Under the pieces are notes generated by a model. That model did not search any database. It saw nothing but the letters and a program-made list of their open reading frames with translations, and had not been told where the DNA came from. Positions 23,392 to 33,947 of a stretch of DNA of 64,000 bases are shown in pieces. Made by a program: the position numbers and the translations under genes. The stretch is from Sporodiniella umbellata (taxonomy: Eukaryota; Mucoromycota; Mucoromycetes; Mucorales; Rhizopodaceae), in NCBI GenBank assembly GCA_025677835.1, contig JAIXMR010000030.1, positions 62,001-126,000 of the forward strand, in the 5' to 3' direction. Numbering within the stretch: position 1 is the stretch's first letter; each line of letters begins with the position of its first letter.

Positions 23392-24591
23392 ATGCCTCGA
23401 CATTCCAAAAACAACACAGCATCAAGTGTATTTACCTACCACGAAGCCAGCAAATTAGAATATGGTACCAAAAAAGTAGGTGCCATTCTTTTTTTTTTTT
23501 CTTTTTTTTTTGACTTACCAACCAATGACAGCAACGATTAGGAAGAGATTCATTTAGAGATTACAATGCCTGTTTTCTCTGCCTACAAATAGCCCGTGAT
23601 CCTGTTTGTTGTGCTGAAGGGCACATCGCCTGTAGAGAGTGCATGTATGAAAACATCTTACAACAAAAAGAAAACATTCAATGGGAGCAAAAACGAGCTG
23701 AACAAAGTTTGCAAGAGCAAAACAGCAAAAAAGAAACAGAAGAAGCAGAGGCCAAACGCATGTTGTTGAACGAATTCGACAAAACCCAAAACAGTATGCT
23801 TGGTAACAGACTGCGCGCTAAAGTCGAATCGCCCAAGGACGAAAAACTAGAAAAGCCCACAGACAAAAACACTGCTGGCACGAAACGCAAATTTGAGCTG
23901 ACACAAGAAGAAATAAAGTCAATAGCTGAAAGAGATATTCAACGTACTTCTTTACAATTAAAAGAAGAAAAAGAAGAGGCTGCTAAACCAAAGATCGGAT
24001 CTTTTTGGCTGGTAAATGCTTTTTTTTTTTTTTGGCTTTTCTTTTATTCAGTAAAAAAAAACTCAAAACCTTCTTTATAAGCCTTCTTTAACACCTGTAG
24101 CTGAAAATACTGTTATAACTCCTACGAAAACGCAAGTCAAATGTCATGCCATAAGCAACGCACACCCTTTAACGTAAATCAGAGAAAAGATACCCTATTT
24201 GAATTAACTGATATATCATTTATTAGCATGAAGTCCTTGATCGATGTCAAGTTTCAAATTGAAGAAAACGATAAAAGCAAAAATGTGTGTCCTGCTTGCT
24301 TAAAATCGCTTACCAACGTGTCCAAACTGTCTAGTAAGTCTAGCCCCCCTCTTTTTTTTTTTTTTGCTCCTATCATTATTCTTACTTCTTTTTTTTTTAG
24401 TAATGCGTGGTTGTGGGCATGTTATATGTAACACATGCATAGATATGTTTGTAAAAAAGGCAAAAAAGTGCTATGTATGCGAAAAGAAAGTTAAATCCAA
24501 AGATATTATAGATATGACACCTGAAGGAACAGGGTTTGCTAGCTCTAGTACAAAAGCTGTCGCGGAAAGATATACTCTAGCATTTCAATAA
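23392..24591 (+). CDS. NOSIP-like E3 ubiquitin ligase with split U-box
   Basis: Five exons, 23392-23475, 23532-24011, 24082-24173, 24227-24333 and 24401-24591, total 318 codons (317 residues). The start MPRHSKNNTASSVFTYHE and RLGRDSFRDYNACFLCLQ match the NOSIP family N-terminus. CFLCLQIARDPVCC with ACRECM is the first half of the interrupted U-box/RING. A long Glu/Lys helix follows. The C-terminal half has CPACLKSL, MRGCGHVICNTCIDMF and KKCYVCEKKV, which supply the remaining zinc/U-box residues. Human NOSIP interacts with nitric oxide synthases and has ubiquitin ligase activity; it and plant relatives also co-purify with spliceosomes. The role in this fungus is inferred. Introns contain long T runs, and exon 4 splits the C-terminal finger. 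Confidence 0.92.
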
Positions 24592-24855
24592 AATACAAAT
24601 GAAACAAACAAAAGCTGATACAGTATCACTGGATATATTTCATTCTCAATTGCAATATAAACTTCTTTAGGACAACTCTTGTCAAAAGAAAAACTGAAAC
24701 CTTTTAAACAGGTTGGATTAAAGTCATTCAAAAAACTAAAAGAAAACACCTTTATTGGGAGAGTTTTGGTTAGAAAGCGAGGCCTGTACTCTATAATAAG
24801 TTTGAAAAGCTTTGAGAGCGCAATAAAAGCTTTATTTGTACAATTTGTATTACTA

Positions 24856-27686
24856 TTAATAATAAGTGTCTCGGACATCTTCGTCACCAGTAATATCGCC
24901 ATATTCAAACATTCCGAGCCTTTGTCGAATAGCTTTTTCTTGAGCTTCCTGAAGTGCTTTGACAATTGATTCGTTGCCGTGTGCGTAATTTACCTTGGGC
25001 GTAACATAAGCTTGACCATCTTGAACCATGTCCAAGTTCACACTAGCCTCAGCGCTAGTAGATTTACCAAAATCATAAATAGTAAGACTCAATACATTTC
25101 CTTCCCGTGCATCGACATTGGCTACGAGTTGTTTGTTGGCAGTAAAATCCCCAAATCGATCTAAAGCCTCAAGACCATAATCTTGATCCCTCTCAGGGCT
25201 CTTTACAAAGGAAAGAACAGCTTCATGGGCCTGGGGTCTCAGGGTCTTGAATTGATCAGCCAAAGCGCGAATGCGAGCAGAGGTCAACACTTCAGAGTTA
25301 CCAAAATCGATATAGAGTACTTCGATACCTTCATGCGAGATGCGACGAATCTTGGCTCTATACCACCCATTGTCTTCCGTAAATTTAGCAGCTACGGTAT
25401 CTCCTACTCGAGGTCTGAAGGAGGTATCTGCAGGGCGGTGAGAGTAGAATTCGTCGAGCTCCTTCATCATTTTTTCAAGCTTGGGAATTTCATCGGTGAC
25501 CTTTTGAATGTAGAAACGAGATCCGCTCATGATCTCAGAAACAACGATGTCAATGTACTCTCGGTTGGGCCCAGTTTTGTTGGATATATTGGTTTGCTCA
25601 ACCTCTCTTGTAGCTGCTTCACCCCAAAGTCCTTTCTTTTCACTCTTAGCTTCTCGTTCAGCAGCATAGATTTGGTTAACATAGTTCGACTCGTCTGCAG
25701 AGTATTCATGAATCGTGGCCAAGCCATGCTCAAGTAATGCCACAGACAAGTTCTCGCCTTGAACAAACAAAGAGCCTACAAAACTGCCAACTTTATCGAC
25801 ATTTTCTACTTCAATCTCAACATCGTGTTGCAGGCATTTTTGCGATACAAAGTCTAAAGCTTCCTGACCATAAGGTTCGGACTTATCAGTAGGAGAACGA
25901 CCTACTCTAGGCGCGCGCACACCAGAAAGGACGAAGGAAATACGGCAGTTTTCTTTGGGAACCCAAATAAACAAGCGAGAGCCGTTGGCTACATATTCAA
26001 CAACAGCGTGAAGCTTACCACTACGCTTTAAAAATGTGAAGAATTGACGAGCTTTGGCAGCATTTTCGGAGGCGTCCACAATTCTAACAACTGGGAGCTC
26101 TTTGGAGCTATGAACGCCCTTCTTTTCTTCCTCGGCTTTTTTCTCGGCAATTAATAATTGATCGTAGCAGCTGGAACGATTATCGTCGTCTTTTTTATGG
26201 CGAATTACCGTGGCAAGACCACGTAAGACAAGTTGTTCGGATACGTTTTGACTTCCTTGGATCACGGTTGCACAGTCTTTGGCTTCAAATCCATCTTGAG
26301 CAGGTTTGTGATAATCAATAACAACGCGTACTTGTTTTCCAATCAGCTTCTTTCGTAAATACTCTCTAGCTTCAAACTGGTATCCGACTTCTTTTATATC
26401 TTTGCTTTTTCCAGTGGCTGCAGTGGATCCAGCTCCGCGAGGTGCTTGTTTAATACTTGATAGTTGAAGCTTTTTTTCAACACCTCCGTTTTTAGTCTTG
26501 ACGAGAAGTGTGTCACCTGTGACAATACGTATAACTGTTCCGTCAAACTCTTTTGTTTCTGTAGCTGCCTTGGCAACAAAATTGCGCCATATGCGTAGCT
26601 TCTTTTCTTTAGCAGCTTTTTCGGCCTTTCTTAAAGGGCCAGGGCCTGAAGTAGCCAAAGTAATACTCCAATCAACGCACTTTGCGTAGCCTTGAGAAAC
26701 CAAAAGCTCGGCAATGTTACCAGCAGGGTGCTGAATAGAGCCCACAAAAGTTTGTCCCTGTGCAACACCTTCCAAAATAACTTTAACACCACGTTGAAGC
26801 AAACGTGTTTCTACAAAGAACTTGGTTTCTTCACCAAAAGGCTCGGATACAGAGCTCTCATCATTATCGCGTTTACAAGCAGGTGCTTTTATTCCTGAAA
26901 GACTCAATGTGATAATTTGCTGGGTATTGTCTGGAAGCAGTAACAAGACTCGGAAGTTGGATCCATCACGAACCAATTCAATTACGGCTATTAAATATAT
27001 AGTTATTTATACGTTCACAAAAAAAAAAAAAAAAAAAGCGTATTACCATCCAAAGCTTTTCCTTTATATTGATTCAAGAAAGTGGTGGGGTCACGTTCAA
27101 AAGTGAAAGATACATCGCGAACCCCCTTTTCAAGCAACGATTAGTATGCATATTTATATAAGCATCGCACAAACTTACTGTTTCGTTGTCTGCCCACATA
27201 CCAACTTTAGTGTCCTGTGCTTCGGTTTGAAACAGTTCTAAGCTTTCTAGGGCATCTACTTGGTTCTCTTTTGTATGTTTTCCTCCTTCACGCACTTTTA
27301 GCCATCCTGCCTTAACGCCCAATTCTTGAACGTTACTGCCGTCAGCCAAATAGATGCTACCATATTCGCGTTGTGTAGTGGGAACAGTATATTCAGGAAC
27401 AAAAGAAACCTCTTTGCCAACAAGCATTTTTCGAAGGTACTCTCGAGAAGCAAAACCGAAAGGCTGAATAGAGCCAATATGAGAAAGATGAACGCGCATT
27501 CGCAATGCTTTTTTTTTTTCTTTTTTAAAATACCTCATCAGATCTTGTTGTATTGCCCAATCTTGGTGCTTGGACATTGGATAAGGCCAAAAGTCTTTCA
27601 AGAGGAGGCCCGTTGGCACGAGGCTTTCCTCTCAATATAACTGTGTCTCCAGATAATACGTTTTTTACAACAGCCTTATTTACCAT
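24856..27686 (-). CDS. Tudor-SN / SND1 homologue (multi-SNase plus Tudor domain)
   Basis: Four exons, 27686-27534, 27463-27179, 27125-27047 and 26987-24856, total 883 codons (882 residues), near the family length. The protein is a string of staphylococcal-nuclease-like repeats: the first in exons 1-2 (SGDTVILRGKP, SREYLRKMLVGKEV), the next from exon 4 onward (DGSNFRVLLLLP; GDTLLVKTKNG; GSRLFIWVPKENC). A Tudor domain follows at about 690-750 (FRPRVGDTVAAKF, GWYRAKI, VLYIDFGNSEVL) and a partial C-terminal SN fold completes it. Tudor-SN proteins act in RNA processing, RISC-associated decay and stress granules, and the Tudor part binds dimethylarginine. Yeast lacks this gene but many fungi keep it. 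The start MVNKAVVKNVLSGDTV gives a complete first SN strand. It is convergent with the NOSIP-like gene (about 265 bases between stops). Confidence 0.95.
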
Positions 27687-28093
27687 CTTGATCTACTTGA
27701 ATAGCAATAGTAATAAAAAGTTGTGTAAACGTTGGTCGGAAATTCATGAAACTAGAATTTTGAATGAAACTCAGTTACCATGCACTACGGAGTTTGTGTT
27801 TTCTTAAAAAAAAATTAACATATACACTAATAAAAAAGGGGGTATCGTTTAAATTTTATATATATATTACAGTACTTATGTAATACGACCCTTATTCTGA
27901 AAAGAAAAGAAAAACGATAGGGTTTCTAAGTACACGAATTTTCTTTTTGAAAATGCAAGCTGGAGTTTGGTTGGCTAGTGACATTGAGATTGATTAACTA
28001 GTAATGTTGATTTTGAATGGCTGTGACATTGCTATGTATGCGGAAGGAACGTTTGAAGTAGAGAAAAAAAAAAGAGCTGAAAGAGCGAATTGT
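27687..28093. other. Spacer between Tudor-SN promoter and the CAF120-like 3' end
   Basis: About 400 bases of AT-rich DNA between two co-directional minus-strand genes. It includes an AT repeat at about 27856-27868. It probably holds the Tudor-SN promoter. No gene is seen. Confidence 0.5.
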
Positions 28094-31052
28094 TTAGTTT
28101 TTTGCACGTCTGGGCCGCGAATCAGATGCGTAAGCGCTATCAGTAACGGAAGCTGCAGAGGACATGTTTCTTTTTTCGTAGCGTCGGTGAGAATCGGTAT
28201 CTTTTGAGCAAGGTTGGCTGTTACGGAAGGAGCGGTTACTAAAGTTGGTATTAACGCTTGCTGTGGAAGGAGGGAACATCATGTTGGGTGGTATTCCCAT
28301 CGGGGAGGGGGGCATTAAGCGGGGGTCCATCATCATATAAGGCTGGGGATAAAGTCTGGGGTCCATTAGAGGCATCATCATAGGCATTGCGTTGTAAGTC
28401 TGCATATACTTTGCTTAGTAGTTAGTATTGCTTAAAAACAATTCTAGGATCTTTTCTATGACCACTTACTTGTTGCATCATCATCTGATGTTGTCTTTGC
28501 TCCATCACCATGCGGTTCCATATAGCGCTTTGTTCATCTGTACTATTTCGATTATCTGTTGTATTAAAGTACCCAGATGGGTTGTTTGGCTTGAAATAGG
28601 GGGTTTCGCTTTTTCTATTTCGTCCACGAGATTGACCAGAGATATTATTTGAAATAGGATACTTATCTCCAATAGGCTCGTTATCGTTGTCGTCTGTATT
28701 AGCATACATATTGTCTAAAGGGGCGTAGCCTGCCACACTAGATGAGTATCGAGCAGAAGTAGGTCGGTCATATCTATATGTGTCTCCACTAAAGGATGGA
28801 GGGACAGGGGAAGTCATCATACGAGGCCCCACGGAGGATGTCTCCCAATTGTTGTTATATTCAGGGTTAACAACAGAGCTGACAGAATGATTTGATGACC
28901 AGACGGCAGATGTTCCAGAGGATCTAGGGGAATATACAGGTGACCTCTGTGTGCTGGTTTGCTTTGGTTGTCTTTTTTCAGGAGATGATTTTTTCTTTTG
29001 GTTGCTTCCACTCTTAAGACTCAAAGAGTTCTCTGAATCTTGCGGTTTGTTCAGAGATGCTTTCACTGTCTTGTTTACTGAAGGCTTTTGTTGGGGAGCC
29101 TGTTTGGCTATATTACTGAATTGAGGACTATTCAATATACTGTTAGCAAAATCGTCCTCTATAGTCGATTTGGTGATTGGCTGCAGTAAAAGATTAGCTG
29201 TTCCAGCAATTGTGTTGGACGAAGATACTTCAGAGATATCAGAGCTCGACTTGGAGGCTGTATTTGACACAGGCGCTTCCTTGTTTGGCTCTGGAAGTTT
29301 AACTGGTTGTGTGCTTGGCTTAAAAACAGACTCATCCTCGCTTTCGGACTCACTCTCGCTTTTTTTATCTTCCTCATCGCTGACATCGCTTGCGTATGTT
29401 AACGTCTTGGAATGCCTCATGTTGTTTATGAGTTTTGATGGGCTGGAAGGACTCGCCGCGGCACGTAGAGGGGCGTTTTTTAACTTTCGTGCCAGAGCAG
29501 TTGAAAAGTCCGATTTGTTACTTAATAAAGATTCCTTAATGTCCACAGTACCGATTTCTTTAAGCTCTAAAAATAGCCTAGTGTTGGATATTGTTACATC
29601 ACCAAAATTGAGTGCCTTTGGGTTTTTAGGATCATTCAAAAATGAATTGGGTCGACCGTGAAGTTCAAAAGCATCATAGATATTGACCAGCCACTCTGCA
29701 AGTTCTTCTGTAGAAGGAGACATGAGCAAAACGCCTGAGCACGATTGAACTGGTTGAAGGTCACCACTCTGGCCATTTTCATATAAAGAACCCTCAATCT
29801 TAAAGAGCGTTGCCATGTTTATCAACTTGGGCGATTCTGGATACACAGTATAGGCCTGTACGACTCTTTGGAGAGTCATGACTGGATACTTTGCTTTTTT
29901 GGATTCATAGAAAAGAATACGGCCATGTGTAGGGACCATTTTTTTGCTGAACAGACCTTTCTTTCTTCTCTCATTTGAAACAGACACCCAGTACTGCTTC
30001 CAGCCTGTGCCATTAGGGAACCGTACGTGAAGAAAACCAGTCGCAGTTAGACGTGGCTTTTTAGGTCCATCGAAGCAGGAAGAAAACCTCGGGCGGGAAA
30101 GAAAGGCCAGTGTGTATATCTCTTGGATACGCGAACATTCAAAACATGATAAACGCAGAGCCGAGACCCAATGACGAAGTGCTTCCGAGCCTGGGGTTTG
30201 GAGAATATAACGGTTTGCGCCAGCTGTGTTAAGTGAAAATGTATTAGGGACAGGGCTGCCTTCAATACTGACGGTCGAGTCTGTAACATTAATATACTGG
30301 GGATAAACGTCTTGGGTAGAGGAAGAAGAAGCGTCCCAGAGGCTAAGCACAGGGCCACACAACTCCACATACCAAACGCTCCATTTTTTGGTATTGCAAG
30401 AAACACCATTCGATTTAAGATCGTTTTTTTTCTGAAGATAACCTTCAATGTATATTTTTTTTTCGTATGCCTCTAGTAGTTTATGTATATGAATAAATTC
30501 GGTAGGAGGTAACACGACTTTCCCAATAGAAGAAGCCGAGCTGACTGGCTTGACGAATTTGGATGGTCTCTTTTGAGCTGACGTATTTTGTACATAATTC
30601 CTTATAGATACAGGCCGTTTTAAAGGTCGATCACCAGTCAGGCGCTGGCTAGATGCGGAAGGATCTGGCGCTCTATTGGTTTTGGGCAGAGCCTTATATT
30701 CTTCGATTTTTTTACGTTGTATCTCTATGCTATCTAAAGGCTTTTCGTACTCTTCTATTTTCTCGCTGTGCTCCTCTTTATTTTCTGCGTTATGTTTTTC
30801 TTTTGGTTTTTCTTGCTTTTCCTCGTCATACTCCTCTTCTTTGTCGCTTCTGTCACTGTTGCAATCGTTCAAATTGTCAGAGCTATGCCAGCCTGGTTGA
30901 TTGAGTCCGTATTTTTCTAAATAAAGTAATCGAGAGTTTCTACGTGTTGACATGGTTACAGGCCGCCGACCAATTCTCGGGCTTGCCTCGCATTCTACAG
31001 CGCCATCGTCATTCTTTTCTTCATTCGCCTGAGTAGGTTTATCGTCTGTCAT
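28094..31052 (-). CDS. CAF120/Skg3-like double PH domain protein
   Basis: Two exons, 31052-28470 and 28408-28094, total 966 codons (965 residues). Residues 1-190 are acidic and disordered. PH-like domain 1 spans roughly residues 200-305 (YIEGYLQKKND, KWSVWYVELCGPVLSLWD, ILQTPGSEALRHWVSALR). PH-like domain 2 spans about 335-465 (GFLHVRFPNGTGWKQYWVSV, GRILFYESKKAKYPVMTL, LAEWLVNIYDAFE). The rest is Ser/Pro/Gln-rich and disordered. The arrangement fits the fungal Caf120/Skg3 family, PH-containing proteins linked in yeast to the CCR4-NOT complex and the bud neck. Without the 61-base intron (28469-28409, ACTAAC branch site) the protein would stop at 28422. The splice adds a Met/Pro-rich C-terminus ending RPRRAKN. 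The identity is strong for domains, moderate for the exact orthologue. Confidence 0.82.
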
Positions 31053-33947
31053 TAGAAAATGTGGTTTTTCGAAACAAAAAAAGGAAAGAAGCTAAAAATA
31101 TATAATTTAATAAGTCAGGTGAAAAATATATATATAGTAGTTTTACAACTATCTTTTTCTTCTATTTCAACTATTAAGGTACTAAAAAGAAAAAAGAAAA
31201 AAAATAGAGAGAGAGACAGAGAAAAAGAGAAAACAAAAGGCTTTTTTAAAAAAAAAAAAAAAAAACAGTAATCAGAAAATCGTGGACATTCCTATTTCGG
31301 GCAATGCTTGAATTAGGCAATCCTACGGTCAACTGTACAAAATCGGACTTGGAACCCAGTACCATCCCACCCGACAAGGTATACCATGTGCAAGTATGGC
31401 ATTAAATTCTATTTCAGACACGCCCTCATTATTTTCTGAGAACTGATGACAAAGCAAATAAAGAATATTGAAACCTGTAGTAGCCCTTCAACTATGACTT
31501 GGTGTTATTTATAGACTGTCAATTGATCAGCATGTCTACTTGTGTACGCTGGCTAGTCGTTCATTAAACAAGAAAGCCAAATTACATCAATTTTATAGCC
31601 CTTTTTTTGTTTACTTTTATCAGAGACCAGACTATAACAGTTAACCGAAATACTTCCGCATTGAAGGGGTATCTCACTAAAATCTGAGGGAAGCAGCCAA
31701 ACCATAAATAGCTGTAGTTTATTTTGAGTGCTTCCCCAATTACCTTTTTCATTGAAAAAGCAATGCTGTTGTGCTTGCAAAGCGTTTCTAACACAGCCCA
31801 TTGACTCTGAAGAACACTCTGTGTCAACTTCGTGTCATTTCGCTATATAAAGCAGAGGGCCCCACACTACATACGAACTTGAGTTACCAGCATAGGAACA
31901 ATGATGTCAGTTGGGAAGACATATACAGCCTAGTAATATATTGCGTTTAAAAACAAGGAAAGCACCTTTGAAACAAATCCTAGGCTTCAACATATTAAAG
32001 ACAGTCTTTTTAAAAAACGCTTATACATCACAACTGAAAAAAATAGAAAACCATATACCTTGGTGTACAATTTCAGTTCACAGAAGAGAAACTAGTATTA
32101 TCAAAAATTTTCCCCGGCGTTTATTTAAAGCTAAAACCAAAAGCTAAAGTAAGGAGATAATTGTCTCTGGCCTAGATTGTTATCGCTGGATATTCTTAGG
32201 CTTAACTCATGGTATATCTAAAAGACAAAAGCCTACTCTTTTTTCAACAAAAAAAAAAAAGAAAAAGAAATTAGCCCATAATACAAAATTTAAAGTGTAA
32301 CAAACAACACGATTTGTGTTTGTTTGCTATTGATAATATAAAAACTTTATGTATGGCATTTATTGCAAACATGACATATTTTTGTATTCGTAGTTATATT
32401 GCTTGCCTTTTTTACACAGATACTAAAAGAAGACCAGCCATGTGGTGTAGGATAGATATACTGTTTTTATAAAAGTTATGCTTTTTTTTTTCAGTAGCAA
32501 AGATCAAAGCATTTTAAACTACTGTTACCCAAGGACAAAAGAAAAAAGAATAGTATCATACCAATAGACGCATACAGTAACTGTCAACAATACAGCTTGG
32601 TATGTTTTTGGGATCCCAATTTACAATTCTTTTTTTTTTTTTGCAAAAATTGATGAAATACCCTCTGTATTATGATAGAAAGGGGATTATTTTAACCGCA
32701 TTTCTTGTTGTTCTATTTAAACAAAAACATCCATTTTAGCGTTCTCTGCCTTTTTTTTTAGCATATACAGAAACTGTTTCTTCTGTAAGTTTGGTACAAC
32801 TATCGTCTAAGTCTGCTGCAATACCGTCCTGGAATAACGCTAGGTTGAAAAGGTCGTTTTTTCTGGACTTTTCTTTTGGTACAAACTCTGTACATGTTCT
32901 GCTCTTTTCAATATTTTTATAAACAAGCAAACAGCTTGATTTATATTCACTTTTAACAAAATAACGGAAGCGCCTTCCTAAAAGTATCCTTAAAAAAAAA
33001 AAAAAAGAACAGGCATTATCTCTAAGGAAGATCAGAATTGCTCAACAAAAGACCCCTTTTATTTCCACTACATCATTAGAAAACGAAGCGGCATCTGGAA
33101 TTGATCTTGGCCCTTCAGACTCCCTTTTTAATATTTTTATTTTCTAAAAAAAAACGTTAAACAAAACAATTTCTTTAACCTAACTATACACTTGCAAAAT
33201 CTATTGAAAACTTTCGGTTCCATACTTGGCACTGAAAGACTTGAAGTGTTCGCGGCTTTACTTTCAGAAAAAAGCATACTGCGCCTTTGGAAGTTGCTTT
33301 AGTAAACAATATAGTTTGAAAACGCCAGAAAACAAACCACTGCAAGCAATTCTCTTTGGAAAAAAAAAAGTTGTATAAGGCTATACTCAAATCTTAAAGT
33401 GTTACTATAATAAAAGAAGTCAAAAAGCGCCCTTTGTTCGTAAATTCAGTTAAAAATGAAACTTACAATAAGGATTTGTGGCTAAAATAAAACGGTACTG
33501 GTTCTCTATGTCCATATTACATTTTGCTAAACGGTGACTACGTTGTACAGCATACAGGTGAGTACTCTACTGTGTATACCCATATTGAGCATGATGTGTA
33601 ACACGAATATTGATATCCAACAACTATGCACGTGACTAACTCTTAACCTAGTCTACTGTGCAGAATACAATCTTACTAAAGAGACAAAACCCTTTAGAAT
33701 GATACTTGTAGTATTTTCTATTCTTTATTACATTTTGGTAAAACTTTTTGTAAAAAAAAAAAAACACGCAACAATGGCTAGTAGCTACGTTTTCAAATTG
33801 CTGTTGTTTTAAAGGAATATACCATTTACGGTAATCTGTTTACACGATTTTCTTTTTTAAAGAGCAGGTCACACTAAACCAAGCGTATTTCAGCATCATC
33901 TCTTTGATGTATCTTCTTTTTCTTTATATTGGCTTTGGACAAAAATT
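31053..33947. other. 2.9 kb gene-poor divergent region
   Basis: No supported gene lies between the CAF120-like start and the kinase start. A purine-rich stretch (about 31175-31266: AAAAAGAAAA, GAGAGAGAGACAGAG and a final A run) lies beside the CAF120-like promoter. The part from 31270 to 32150 is less AT-rich and holds several frames of 65-82 codons on both strands, none with recognisable features. It may be the remains of a decayed gene or element. The rest is AT-rich. Confidence 0.5.

Noticed and set aside
28422..28469. Stop at 28422 as the end of the CAF120-like protein
   Set aside because: A GTAAGT donor, ACTAAC branch site and AG acceptor define a 61-base intron. Splicing joins a further in-frame Met/Pro-rich exon to 28094.
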